From positions 1 to 33,287 of the forward strand of contig PAFA01000025.1 in assembly GCA_002700845.1 (NCBI GenBank): DNA of 33,287 nucleotides, in the 5' to 3' direction. The stretch is from Phycisphaerae bacterium (GTDB taxonomy: Bacteria; Planctomycetota; Phycisphaerae; Phycisphaerales; SM1A02). The position numbers and the translations under genes are program-made. The notes below the pieces were generated by a model. It was not told the origin of the DNA. It was given only the letters and a program-made list of their open reading frames with translations, and did no database searches. The first letter of the stretch is position 1. Each line of letters begins with the position of its first letter. This document shows, in pieces, positions 1 through 8,288 of the stretch.

Positions 1-52
1 AAAGTTAGAAAGTGTTCCATCCACTATCCGGTCGAGAGTTCACACTGTTCGG

Positions 53-589
53 ATGCGCCGATTAAGTCATGAAGAAATTCATGATTGGGCTGAAAAACAT
101 TTTAAGTTTGACAGTCCGCATCGTTCTTGGGTTCTTGAACGAGCGGACGGCAGACCAGGTCGGGCTTTCACTTTGTCAAAATTGGATCTTGGTCCTTGGC
201 GCGAAGTTGTTGATTTTGCTTGTGAAATGATCTGTTCACGAAGACCAGATCCTGTTGGTGTTTCCAAGATCATTGAAGTAATGCAAAAACATATTGATCT
301 TACGGAGAAGGAAAGTAAGAAAAAGTCCAGCTCTCATGATGTTCGAGATGAAACGGTTTCAAAAGATGGATTGAACAAGGACACTTTCGATCTTCTTTTG
401 GAACTTTTAGAATTTGAAATTCTAAAAATCAATTTTGATTCTGTAGAAGAAGCGGCTGGTGCTCGGGAAAGTCTTTTGCACGCTAGAAAATGGGTGCAAG
501 GCACTTTGAACTGGAAGCAAGCTGTTGAGGGTTTGTTCACGATGCTCACGCGACCCGAGGTGGTGTCCACGAGTCTAGGCCGGGAATAA
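53..589 (+). CDS. Hypothetical protein, possibly 5'-truncated by the window edge
   Basis: I do not recognise this protein (178 residues from the ATG at 53). It is soluble, without a signal peptide or membrane segment, rich in charged residues, with a Lys/Glu/Ser-rich middle (about residues 84-105) and a mostly helical-looking C-terminal half. The reading frame stays open upstream of the ATG to base 2, so the true start may lie outside the window and the protein may be longer. No clear Shine-Dalgarno sequence precedes the ATG. Its last 15 bases overlap the end of lgt on the opposite strand, a convergent arrangement. The balanced composition and length support a real gene; function is unknown. 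Confidence 0.6.
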   Translation: MRRLSHEEIHDWAEKHFKFDSPHRSWVLERADGRPGRAFTLSKLDLGPWREVVDFACEMICSRRPDPVGVSKIIEVMQKHIDLTEKESKKKSSSHDVRDETVSKDGLNKDTFDLLLELLEFEILKINFDSVEEAAGARESLLHARKWVQGTLNWKQAVEGLFTMLTRPEVVSTSLGRE

Positions 590-1564
590 ACCGCCCTCTC
601 GCACTTCAGACTTCTTGATCATTTGATAAAGCGCGATGCCAGCCAAAATCATGGCTGCGCTTAACAATTGTCCTCTTGATAAACCCATAATTCGATCAAT
701 ACCAACGTCAGGTTGCCGAACCAACTCGCTCAACATCCTTAGTGGCCCATACGCACAAAGAAAGCACGCGGCGATGGTTCCGGGACGCTTGGGTCGCCAC
801 CAAGCGACACACAAGATCAGTCCCAATAATGGCCCTTCAGTGATTGCTTGGAAAATTTGGCTCGGCCAATACGGGGTAAGAAGTGGCAACACTGCTTCTC
901 GGGTGGCGAGGTCGCCTTGGATTAACTTTGTATGAATCGATGTTGAGCTTTCGTAGGGAAAGGTTGCTGCGACTTTCGTGACCACTTCGGAGACCGAATC
1001 AGGGTGTCCGGGAAGCATTTCGTTTGGGTATTTGATACTCCACCAGGGTGGTGATTGCGTGGAAAGCGGTTCCCCCCACAATTCGGCATTCACAAAATTG
1101 GCGAGGCGACCAAAGAACAAGCCTGGAGGTGCACAAAAAGCTGCGAGATCTGCCACATACAACATGTCTTGTAGACCGAGCTGATTCTTTCTCGCAAACC
1201 ACACTGATGCACCAAGGACACCAAGTATCCCACCGTGACTGGCCATCCCACCTTTATGGATGGCAAGCAGTTCCCAAAATGGGAATGATGCATTAAACGT
1301 CCAGAGAACCTGTGGTTGGTAAAACAGGGCAAAACCGAGTCGGCCTCCAATAATCACACCAAACACCATGGTGGTTAGCAGTGAACCAGGATCAATATTT
1401 CGACGGGCAAGGGGGCTTCGACCGGTTTTGACCAGGCGGGCGATGAGTTGGCCAGCCACTAAAAATCCGGCGAGATACGCCAGTCCATACCAACGCAGGC
1501 CTATTTCACCTGAGATTCTCAGTAGGAATGGCGAGAGGTCATGAAGGTAGGATTCTGCAAGCAC
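575..1564 (-). CDS. lgt: Prolipoprotein diacylglyceryl transferase
   Basis: Lgt is the inner-membrane enzyme that moves diacylglycerol from phosphatidylglycerol to the lipobox cysteine of prolipoproteins, the first step of lipoprotein maturation. The 329-residue product shows the family's order of motifs: LRWYGLAYLAGF near residue 23, GGRLGFALFY near 73, HKGGMASHGGILGV near 102, the signature FFGRLANFVNAELWGEP near 150 (family essential Arg and Asn present), PSQIFQ, and YGPLRMLSELVRQPD near the C-terminus. It is polytopic. The start is a GTG; an in-frame stop lies eight codons upstream and no other start fits. It is divergent from trpD with only 26 bp between start codons. Several lipoproteins in this window would be its substrates. 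Confidence 0.95.
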   Translation of the reverse strand: MLAESYLHDLSPFLLRISGEIGLRWYGLAYLAGFLVAGQLIARLVKTGRSPLARRNIDPGSLLTTMVFGVIIGGRLGFALFYQPQVLWTFNASFPFWELLAIHKGGMASHGGILGVLGASVWFARKNQLGLQDMLYVADLAAFCAPPGLFFGRLANFVNAELWGEPLSTQSPPWWSIKYPNEMLPGHPDSVSEVVTKVAATFPYESSTSIHTKLIQGDLATREAVLPLLTPYWPSQIFQAITEGPLLGLILCVAWWRPKRPGTIAACFLCAYGPLRMLSELVRQPDVGIDRIMGLSRGQLLSAAMILAGIALYQMIKKSEVREGGLFPA

Positions 1565-1590
1565 TAGATTGAAAATCCTAACGACAGATC

Positions 1591-2661
1591 ATGAACACCT
1601 CTTCACCACCACCAGAATTCAGTTCGAACCCCGATCAACCCGTGTCAATACGGGACGCAACCGAACAGTTGTTGATGGGGAAGTCGCTTTCGTATGAAAT
1701 CACCACCCAGGCTTTTGAGTGCATGATGACGGGTCGAGTTCACCACGCGGAGATCGGCGCGTTCCTCGGCATCCTGGCCACACGTGTACCTACGGGACAA
1801 GAAATTGCGGGTGCGGCCTCCGTCATGCGAAAGCATGTGCGCCTCGTGGATACTTGTGTGGACCGCCGCTCCCTTCTGGATACCGCAGGAACGGGGGGGG
1901 CACCTAAAACTTTTAATGTCTCAACTGCTGCGGCAATCGTTGCTGCGGCCGGCGGCGCAAAGGTTGCGAAACATGGCAATCGATCGCGTACCGGTCGTGG
2001 TTCTGCTGAGGTGCTTGATGGGCTGGGGGTCAATATTGAGGCCCCGATTGATGTTCAAACCCGATGCCTTGATGAACTCGGTGTGTGTTTTTGTTTTGCC
2101 CCAAACCACCACCCCGCAACCAAACATGTCATGCCGGTTCGAAAATCGCTGGGGTTCCCAACCATATTTAATTTGCTTGGTCCTCTTGCCAACCCCGTCC
2201 AAGCTGGCCGCCAACTGATGGGTGTCTACGGTAAAGACTTTGTTGAACCGGTTGCTCATGCTTTTCGGGATCTCAAGACGGTTCACTCCATCGTGATGCA
2301 TTCCGATGACGGTCTTGATGAAATATCAATTTCGTCTGCGACACGTGGGTACGAAATCAAAGGTTCTGATATCAGAGAGTTCTTTTGCGAGCCAGAACAG
2401 TTTGGTTTTGATCGGTCTGATTTTTCAACCGTAACGGTTGCTTCACTTCCTGAAGCGATCTCTTTGATAAGAATGGTTTTAAGCGGTAAAGAGATTGGAC
2501 CGGCTAGACACATGGTGCTGATGTCGTCTGGTGTTTCTTTGTACCTTTGTGGTTTGGTGGACTCTATTGAGCTTGGTGTTCAACAGGCTGCTGTTTTGAT
2601 TGACAAAGGAGAGGCCCAGCGTGTTCTTGATCGCTTGGTCAATCTCACTTCGAAAACATAG
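1591..2661 (+). CDS. trpD: Anthranilate phosphoribosyltransferase
   Basis: TrpD joins anthranilate and PRPP to make phosphoribosyl-anthranilate, the second committed step of tryptophan synthesis. The 356-residue protein shows the helical N-terminal domain, the glycine-rich PRPP/pyrophosphate loop DTAGTGGAPKTFNVST near residue 92, the KHGNRS motif near 127, GSAEVLDGLG, the LGVCFCFAPNHHPATK segment and FNLLGPLANP. Length fits the family. It carries about 20 extra N-terminal residues before the first helix. No other trp genes are nearby. An 8-G run (1893-1900) encodes part of the catalytic GTGG loop. The band 7 gene follows 12 bp downstream, so the two are probably co-transcribed. Confidence 0.95.
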   Translation: MNTSSPPPEFSSNPDQPVSIRDATEQLLMGKSLSYEITTQAFECMMTGRVHHAEIGAFLGILATRVPTGQEIAGAASVMRKHVRLVDTCVDRRSLLDTAGTGGAPKTFNVSTAAAIVAAAGGAKVAKHGNRSRTGRGSAEVLDGLGVNIEAPIDVQTRCLDELGVCFCFAPNHHPATKHVMPVRKSLGFPTIFNLLGPLANPVQAGRQLMGVYGKDFVEPVAHAFRDLKTVHSIVMHSDDGLDEISISSATRGYEIKGSDIREFFCEPEQFGFDRSDFSTVTVASLPEAISLIRMVLSGKEIGPARHMVLMSSGVSLYLCGLVDSIELGVQQAAVLIDKGEAQRVLDRLVNLTSKT

Positions 2662-2673
2662 GGAAGTTCATAA

Positions 2674-3579
2674 ATGAGTAAAAAAGAAGTCCATATTTCG
2701 CCATTTCAAATTGGTTTCGTTTTGTTACTTCTTGTGTTTGCGCCCATTGCAATTCGTTGCGTAAAAACTGTTAATCCGGGTTATGTTGCCGTGGCCACAT
2801 TCTTTGGTGAAGTTCAACAAAAGTCCTATGGTCCCGGTCTTCATTTCCCGGTTAACCCATTGTTGTCTTTCACTGAATTCGATGCTCGAAATAAAGAGCA
2901 CAAAGAAACTATTGGCGTTCCCAGTCAAGACCAGTTGACGACACAGATTGATGTTTCAGTGAAATATCGGATCGATGGTGCAATGGTGGGTCGTATTCTT
3001 CAGGAAACCGGTTTGGCCGAACAGGTTCTTGCGGTGCACATTACTCCGGCCGTTCGATCTATTGTCCGAGAGCAAGGTAAAAGTATTGCTCGAGCTGAAG
3101 ACTTCTTTCGTGAAGAAACCCAAGAGCAACTTCAAGGTGGGGTTCTCAGTCAATTGGTTGATTCCCTGAGTGACAAGGGTGTTGTTGTTGAACAAGTTTT
3201 GATTCGAGACATCAACCTTCCCAAAAACCTCATTCAACAGATCGAACGGAAGAAAGAAGCGGAACAAGAAGTCGAGCGACAAAAGGCCGAGCTCGAGCGG
3301 TTTCGAACCCAGCAAGAACAACAGGTTGCTGAGGCAGAAGCAAAATTGGATGCCGCCAGCAAAGAAGCTGAGACGATTCGTGTGCTGGCCGAGGCCAGGG
3401 CGTTTGAAATTGAAACTCTGACGGCAGCTTTGGCCAACGCACCTGGATACATCCAGTTGCAAGCGCTGGAGGCTCTGCAATCCATTTCTGAAGATCCAGC
3501 AGCCAAGCTGTATTTCATGAACGGTGATGCTCCAATGCCCCTCCCTCTGATGAACATGGGTCTCGGCAACAGTAAATAA
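2674..3579 (+). CDS. SPFH/band 7 (prohibitin-like) membrane protein
   Basis: This 301-residue protein has one N-terminal membrane segment (about residues 13-30), then a band 7 domain (TVNPGYVAVATFFGEVQ to about residue 190), then a long Glu/Gln/Lys-rich coiled coil (about 187-250) and an Ala-rich tail. Such proteins form large ring or cage oligomers at the membrane and often modulate membrane proteases such as FtsH (HflK/HflC, prohibitins); which partner it has here cannot be told. The ATG is preceded by GGGAAG at a workable distance. It lies 12 bp after trpD. It could be called HflC-like, but I see no HflK partner beside it. Confidence 0.88.
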   Translation: MSKKEVHISPFQIGFVLLLLVFAPIAIRCVKTVNPGYVAVATFFGEVQQKSYGPGLHFPVNPLLSFTEFDARNKEHKETIGVPSQDQLTTQIDVSVKYRIDGAMVGRILQETGLAEQVLAVHITPAVRSIVREQGKSIARAEDFFREETQEQLQGGVLSQLVDSLSDKGVVVEQVLIRDINLPKNLIQQIERKKEAEQEVERQKAELERFRTQQEQQVAEAEAKLDAASKEAETIRVLAEARAFEIETLTAALANAPGYIQLQALEALQSISEDPAAKLYFMNGDAPMPLPLMNMGLGNSK

Positions 3580-3610
3580 GAGAAGAGAAGAGAAACCTTC
3601 TTCTCTCTTA
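3577..3610 (+). terminator. Imperfect inverted repeat at the band 7 gene stop codon
   Basis: The arms 3577-3590 and 3597-3610 pair at 12 of 14 positions, starting at the TAA stop itself. It is purine-rich on one side and pyrimidine-rich on the other. No T-run follows, so a factor-independent terminator is only weakly supported; it may be an mRNA 3'-end stabilising hairpin. Confidence 0.3.
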
Positions 3611-3678
3611 GTTGACCCCCAAGCAATTGTGGACAATCTTCCACCTGGGATTTATAAACCCTTAAATTTCAGTGTTTA

Positions 3679-3728
3679 AAGCAACAACACTTCGCCGTGA
3701 CATCATGTCTGGCGAGGTGTTGTTGCTT
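3679..3728 (-). terminator. Long hairpin between the dnaA and band 7 gene ends
   Basis: Arms 3679-3696 and 3711-3728 (AAGCAACAACACTTCGCC and its complement) pair over 18 positions with one G-U. The intervening bases hold a further gaca/tgtc pairing, giving a hairpin of about 22 bp. It lies about 108 bp downstream of the dnaA stop and about 100 bp downstream of the band 7 gene stop, so it could end or protect either transcript. On the minus strand it is followed by only a short T-run (TTTAAAC), so termination is possible but not shown. Confidence 0.4.
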
Positions 3729-3819
3729 CTCAGGGTGTGCCGGTTGTCGGGCCACAACATCGCCGGTGCTGTCGCAAAGGGCACAAACACGCGACGCCCC
3801 ATGGGCCCCCTTGGTCAAC

Positions 3820-3828
3820 TTATCCACA
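3820..3828 (+). promoter_or_regulatory. Perfect DnaA box beside the dnaA stop codon
   Basis: TTATCCACA, identical to the classical high-affinity DnaA box, lies 8 bp beyond the end of dnaA. A one-mismatch box (TTGTCCACA, minus strand) is at 3628-3636, and an AT-rich stretch lies at 3650-3680. This is compatible with a small origin or a DnaA-regulated site, but only two boxes in about 250 bp is a thin cluster. Confidence 0.5.
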
Positions 3829-3836
3829 CCCAGGCG

Positions 3837-5177
3837 TCAGGCCGCGTGCTCGGACTCTTGATCACCCAAAAGCATCCGTTCAATGGTTTGGACCTCATTG
3901 GCCACCATTTCGTCCTCTTCCCGGCGCTTTGTAACCGCCTTCACGGCGTGCATGACGGTGGTGTGGTCTCGGCCCCCAAAATATGAGCCAATCTCTTCCA
4001 GGCTGTACCTGGTGTATCTACGAGCAAGCCACATACCCAACTGTCTTGGCATCGCTACCGATTTGTGTCGACGACGCGACAAAAGATCGGTGAGTTTGAG
4101 GTCGTAGTAGTGGCTGATGGCGTCCATGATGTCTTGGATGCTTGGAGTTGATGACCGAGGGGCATCTCCATCATCAATCCCAATGGCAATTTTCGCCAAA
4201 TCCAAAGTAATTGGGAGTTCTTGGAGAACATGAAGGGAGTGAATACGGGTCAGCGCACCCTCAAGTTCTCGAATATTTCCATCAACCCGTGCTGCCAGGA
4301 AGGCCGCGACATTTTCACTCAATTGAAATCCATGCAGCCTCGCCTTTTGATGAACGATGGCTACTCGAGTTTCAAATTCAGGTGGTTCAACTCGGGTCAC
4401 CAACCCGGAAGAGAATCGGCTCACCAACCGCTCTTCAAGTTGTGGAATGTCTGTGGGGGATGCGTTTGCAGTCAAAACAATTTGTTTTCCCGCTTGATGC
4501 AACGCGTTAAAGGTGTGGAAAAATTCCTCTTGAACCTTTTCTTTCCCCCCCAGCTCTTGAATATCATCAATAAGCAAGACATCTAAATCTCGATACCGAG
4601 CGCGGAAATCTGAGATGTTTTGATGAATCAAAGCCTCTTGAAAACTCGAAGAGAACTCTTCACAAGTTGTAAGCATCCATCGCAGGTGGGAGCTCGCGTC
4701 GTTCAAACGGTGGGCGATGGATTGCAAGAGGTGGGTCTTACCCAGACCAACATTGGCATAAATAAAGAGTGGGTTGTAAGAGCGTCCTGGACGGTCGCAC
4801 ACCGCGACCGAAGCCGCATTGGCCAACTGGTTGTTTGATCCAACCACAAATTGATCAAAAGTAAGGTCTGGACTTAAGACAACTGCTTCACGATCCGCTC
4901 TTGGTGCGGGGAGCAGCGGAGATTCCAACTCAGACTCTTCAATAAACTTCAACCCTAAGAGGCGTCCAGTAACTGCTTGTGCCGCCTCCTGGAACGTATC
5001 AATTGCTTTATTTTCCAAATACCTACGGTGAACATCTTGTTTCACCAAGATGGTGAGAACACCACCATCAACACCAATAGGCTCAAGTTCAACAAACCAC
5101 TGCCGATACATCGGCGTGTGGTTGTTGCGGATGAAATCGAGCAAACGTTCTTTCAATTGAGGGTCGGGACGTGTCAC
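3837..5177 (-). CDS. dnaA: Chromosomal replication initiator protein DnaA
   Basis: DnaA binds DnaA boxes, oligomerises with ATP and opens the origin. From the chosen GTG the protein is 446 residues: domain I (about 1-75), a short linker, the AAA+ domain with FVVGSNNQLA, the Walker A segment YANVGLGKTHLLQ, Walker B DVLLIDDIQ and an RFSSGL sensor region, then the DNA-binding domain ending with the family signature IGSYFGGRDHTTVMHAV. I chose GTG 5177 because AAGGAG (5184-5189) sits 6 bases upstream; a GTG at 5210 would add 11 residues with no such site. Oddity: the first Walker A glycine is alanine. It lies downstream of the RNase Z-like gene after a 267-bp gap. Confidence 0.96.
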   Translation of the reverse strand: MTRPDPQLKERLLDFIRNNHTPMYRQWFVELEPIGVDGGVLTILVKQDVHRRYLENKAIDTFQEAAQAVTGRLLGLKFIEESELESPLLPAPRADREAVVLSPDLTFDQFVVGSNNQLANAASVAVCDRPGRSYNPLFIYANVGLGKTHLLQSIAHRLNDASSHLRWMLTTCEEFSSSFQEALIHQNISDFRARYRDLDVLLIDDIQELGGKEKVQEEFFHTFNALHQAGKQIVLTANASPTDIPQLEERLVSRFSSGLVTRVEPPEFETRVAIVHQKARLHGFQLSENVAAFLAARVDGNIRELEGALTRIHSLHVLQELPITLDLAKIAIGIDDGDAPRSSTPSIQDIMDAISHYYDLKLTDLLSRRRHKSVAMPRQLGMWLARRYTRYSLEEIGSYFGGRDHTTVMHAVKAVTKRREEDEMVANEVQTIERMLLGDQESEHAA

Positions 5178-5202
5178 AACTGACTCCTTACACCACACAC
5201 CC

Positions 5203-5228
5203 TTGTTCACAAGAATGCGATATCCACA
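5203..5228 (+). promoter_or_regulatory. DnaA-box-like sites upstream of dnaA
   Basis: TTGTTCACA (5203-5211) and ATATCCACA (5220-5228) each differ by one base from a DnaA box and lie 26-51 bp upstream of the dnaA start codon. Similar but weaker sequences occur near 5402-5415. DnaA autoregulation through boxes in its own promoter is well known in other bacteria, so this may be the autoregulatory region. The rest of the gap 5178-5444 holds two TGATCA palindromes (5370-5375, 5383-5388) and no convincing gene. Confidence 0.35.
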
Positions 5229-5444
5229 GGCTGTTCAAAGGAAGCAGCCACACTGAATCGATCAGATCACCTGACCGAGATTGAATGGATCCACCCACCC
5301 CTGGGAAAGATCCAGATTGCTTCAACGGTGGTTCATTTGGGGAGCAAACCAGCTATCGAGAAGCACAAGTGATCAAAGACGTTGATCACGTGGTGAATGT
5401 ATGTGGATGTTCACAAATGGGCAAGGGTAAAACTCAACCCTTTA

Positions 5445-6356
5445 TCAAGACTCCACTTCCCTTGATTCGGCATTGTGGACTTGTTGTTCATAGCGTGCAG
5501 AGTTACGCGGTCCATCCATCAAAATGTGGACCCGCTTTCCCTCTGGAAATCGATCCAACTCTTCTCGGGCCAACTGGATATTTGACCGTCTAGAGAGGTG
5601 GATAGCAATCACACAACCCGATTCCCACACTGGGAGAAGGCTTCGCAGGTCCTCAACATGGAGGTGCTTCCCAGCTCCTGCCCGCTTCCTCTCATCAGCG
5701 GCAAAAAATGTGCATTCCGTCACAATCACTTTGGCCGAAGCCACATCAGGGTGCATCAACGCTGGACACAGCTGGGTATCACCCGTGTATGCCACGTGGA
5801 CGTGTTCATGAATTTCGGTGATTTGCGTCCCCTCAGTACGAAGGGATTTCAACTTCTCTTGGGCCATACCGACAAATTCGGCTTTTAACTTTTTACGTTT
5901 TTCAATCACCGAATAACCCTGGGAGGGAACGGTGTGGCTTGTCGCAAATGGCCGCAAAAAGATGTCAGGCTTTAACTCCCACTCTTCACCAGGGGCCAAG
6001 CCCACCAACTCGAAAGGCGTTTGCTGTCTTTCAAGGCCAATCCAACTCTTCATCATGTCTCGGAGAGGAATAACCAATGAGGGCGGGCAAACGACAGTTC
6101 CGGTCCCCATACCTTGAAAGTTCCGCTGACTGAAGTAGTACGGCAACCCCCCAATATGGTCCATATGTCCATGTGAGACCGCGGTGACCCCAGCAGCCAG
6201 GGCCCAACGGGGACAGCTCCCCATATCGAAATTCAAGCCGAGTTCTGGGATTTGAACCACAGTGTGTTCGCCTGCGACGGATTCACCTTGAATCCGATAG
6301 GGGGGTTCGTAGATAAATCCGGTCCGTGGACCACGAGGCGGAGGCTTAGGCAGCAT
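5445..6356 (-). CDS. RNase Z-like metallo-beta-lactamase-fold hydrolase
   Basis: The 303-residue protein has the metallo-beta-lactamase fold zinc motif SHGHMDHIGGLPYY near residue 62, a further metal or active-site His in ATSHTVPSQG, the Asp of YTGDTQL, an ECTFF strand, a KHLHVEDL segment that resembles the RNase Z HEAT-like box, and the last His in AIHLSRR. This order matches tRNA 3' processing RNase Z (ELAC) enzymes, which cut precursor tRNAs to create the 3' end for CCA addition; the tRNA-Ala of this window lacks an encoded CCA. The long flexible arm is not evident, so another hydrolase of the superfamily is possible. The start is ATG 6356, with GGGAG 8 bases upstream, rather than the adjacent TTG. 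Confidence 0.8.
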   Translation of the reverse strand: MLPKPPPRGPRTGFIYEPPYRIQGESVAGEHTVVQIPELGLNFDMGSCPRWALAAGVTAVSHGHMDHIGGLPYYFSQRNFQGMGTGTVVCPPSLVIPLRDMMKSWIGLERQQTPFELVGLAPGEEWELKPDIFLRPFATSHTVPSQGYSVIEKRKKLKAEFVGMAQEKLKSLRTEGTQITEIHEHVHVAYTGDTQLCPALMHPDVASAKVIVTECTFFAADERKRAGAGKHLHVEDLRSLLPVWESGCVIAIHLSRRSNIQLAREELDRFPEGKRVHILMDGPRNSARYEQQVHNAESREVES

Positions 6357-6426
6357 CAAGGAATCTCCCAGATCGAGGCGTCAACCTCGAAGGGCATCAA
6401 GAAAGGGAGCAAAAAGCATACCCCAA

Positions 6427-7377
6427 TCAGGTTTGGCGGCTGAGTGATTGTTTGGCAAAGGTCACCAACCGATCTCGAGCCGGGTGATCAGGTAGAACTT
6501 TTAACGCATCAACCGCACTTTTGACGTGGTTTTCGGCAAATACGCTGGCCTGATCAAAACCATTGTGATTCTCAATAAACAATTTCCGAATATGAGGATC
6601 CAAAGGAAGTGGCTCTCCAGCTGAATCCCGAGCCAAAATTCCTGGCAAAGTCAATTTTCCCAAAGCTGCATCTCTTCCAACCGATTTTCCTATTTGTTCT
6701 GTCGATGATGCTGCATCAAGCACATCATCGCGAATTTGGAAGGCAATCCCGAGATGGTTGGCGTACACCCTCAAGGCATCCAAAACATCTTGATCATCAG
6801 TCCCCAAACGTCCACCAAGCTCAGCACAAGCCACCAGTAGGGCCCCAGTTTTTCCCGAAACGATGCTGAGGTACTCATCAACACTTAAAGAGTCATCACC
6901 TCGTTTGACAAGTTGGTGCAATTCACCAGAACAAACCCGCCGGGTTGCTTCACCCAAAGCCAAGTCAAACTCCGGTTGACCCAAAGTAGCAATGAGACGG
7001 AATGAACTGGCGATAAGCCAATCACCCAACATGACCGCTGCCTCGTTGCCATGGAGAGCGTTGATTGTGGGGGAGTTGCGGCGGAGATCTGCCTCATCAA
7101 GAACATCATCATGAACCAATGTTGAAATATGAATCAATTCAACTGTGGCGGACAGAACTCGTGCCTCATCACTGCTTGGCTCACCTCCGCACGCCTCCGC
7201 ACAAGACAAAGTAAGAGCAGGACGAAGCATTTTTCCACGAAAATGGTTCACCATCGGCACCAACTCTTCAAGGCCGGGAGCATCTGATTGGATGGCTCGA
7301 TCCATCTCTTTCCGCACCGATTCGAGAAACGGCTGGAGCGAACCCAGGGCATCTGATGGGGTGGAGGGTTGAACCAT
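6427..7377 (-). CDS. Polyprenyl diphosphate synthase (trans, long chain)
   Basis: This 316-residue enzyme condenses isopentenyl diphosphate onto allylic diphosphates to make a polyprenyl chain, usually for quinones. Both aspartate-rich motifs are intact: HDDVLDEADLRR (Asp 90, 91, 94) and IRDDVLD (Asp 217, 218, 221), along with the GKxLRP-type start (GKMLRP near 49) and the KLTLP motif. The residues four and five positions before the first Asp are small (Thr, Ser), which in this family favours long products; chain length is inferred. It lies upstream of the RNase Z-like gene on the same strand with a 70-bp gap, and is divergent from the methyltransferase with 38 bp between starts. Confidence 0.9.
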   Translation of the reverse strand: MVQPSTPSDALGSLQPFLESVRKEMDRAIQSDAPGLEELVPMVNHFRGKMLRPALTLSCAEACGGEPSSDEARVLSATVELIHISTLVHDDVLDEADLRRNSPTINALHGNEAAVMLGDWLIASSFRLIATLGQPEFDLALGEATRRVCSGELHQLVKRGDDSLSVDEYLSIVSGKTGALLVACAELGGRLGTDDQDVLDALRVYANHLGIAFQIRDDVLDAASSTEQIGKSVGRDAALGKLTLPGILARDSAGEPLPLDPHIRKLFIENHNGFDQASVFAENHVKSAVDALKVLPDHPARDRLVTFAKQSLSRQT

Positions 7378-7415
7378 GAGGATCGAGTATAGGCCTGCCC
7401 GTTACACTTCTCTCT

Positions 7416-8288
7416 ATGTCTTCAGGCACCTCAAAACGATCAGAAAAGAAGAAGAAAAACAAAAAACCAACACCCGCCAAAGGGTGGCGAACCGCGGAAA
7501 CCGCTGACCGACACGAGCTTTATGAACTTTCGGTTCAAAACGTGGATGCAGAGGTTGATTTGGTGCAGCAATTCTTTGCCGACCTTGGTGAGGGAGCGTG
7601 CCAAAGGGTGCGTGAAGATTTTTGTGGAACAGGCCAATTTTCTGCCGCTTGGGCCGCATCCGAAGAAAATCGATCAGCAATAGGTATCGATCTCGACCAA
7701 GAAGTATTGGAGTGGGGTCGAGAAAGACTAGCCAACCGTTTGAACGAAGAAGCTCAAAGCCGAGTAACCCTGCTTGAAGGGGATGTACTTGAAGTTGGTG
7801 GAGACAATGTTGATGCGGTTCTGGCAACGAATTTTTCGTACTACCTTTTTAAAACAAGGTCAGAATTAAAAGCTTACTTTGAAGCAGCCCGAAAACACCT
7901 TCGCCCCGGCGGCATTTTTATTATGGATGCCTACGGAGGAAGTGAGAGTTTTGAGGAGCAAGAGGAAGAACGCGACCTTGATGGCTTCACCTATGTTTGG
8001 GATCAGAATCATTACAACCCAATCACGGGTGATGTAATCAACCACATCCATTTTCGATTTCCAGACGGAACAGAATTAAACAAAGCGTTTACTTACGAAT
8101 GGCGACTTTGGACGCTTCCAGAACTTCAAGAGTTGTTGATTGAAGCGGGATTCAGCACTTCACAGGTGTATTGGGAAGGCACCATTGAAGAAGGCGAAGA
8201 TGAAGGTGAAGGCGACGGTGAATTTAAACAAACACGTGTGGGCGAAGCTTGCCAAGGTTGGATTGCCTACCTTGTGGCCCAACCGTGA
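7416..8288 (+). CDS. Class I SAM-dependent methyltransferase
   Basis: A 290-residue protein with a lysine-rich N-terminus (residues 8-22) followed by a Rossmann-fold methyltransferase domain. Motif I is replaced by the variant REDFCGTGQFSAAWA near residue 66, then AIGIDLDQEVLEWG (acidic residue binding the ribose), LLEGDVLEV, the ATNFSYYLF strand and the RKHLRPGGIFIMDAYGG segment. The substrate is unknown. An acidic stretch of Glu/Asp/Gly repeats (about residues 254-268) is unusual. Its TGA stop overlaps the GTG start of rsmJ by 4 bases, so the two are translationally coupled; an RNA or ribosome-related substrate is a reasonable guess only. Confidence 0.88.
   Translation: MSSGTSKRSEKKKKNKKPTPAKGWRTAETADRHELYELSVQNVDAEVDLVQQFFADLGEGACQRVREDFCGTGQFSAAWAASEENRSAIGIDLDQEVLEWGRERLANRLNEEAQSRVTLLEGDVLEVGGDNVDAVLATNFSYYLFKTRSELKAYFEAARKHLRPGGIFIMDAYGGSESFEEQEEERDLDGFTYVWDQNHYNPITGDVINHIHFRFPDGTELNKAFTYEWRLWTLPELQELLIEAGFSTSQVYWEGTIEEGEDEGEGDGEFKQTRVGEACQGWIAYLVAQP

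Noticed and set aside
5285-5593. 102-residue plus-strand frame upstream of dnaA
   Set aside because: Half of it is antisense to the RNase Z-like gene, it has no ribosome-binding site and its composition (Pro, Cys, Gly rich) looks non-coding.
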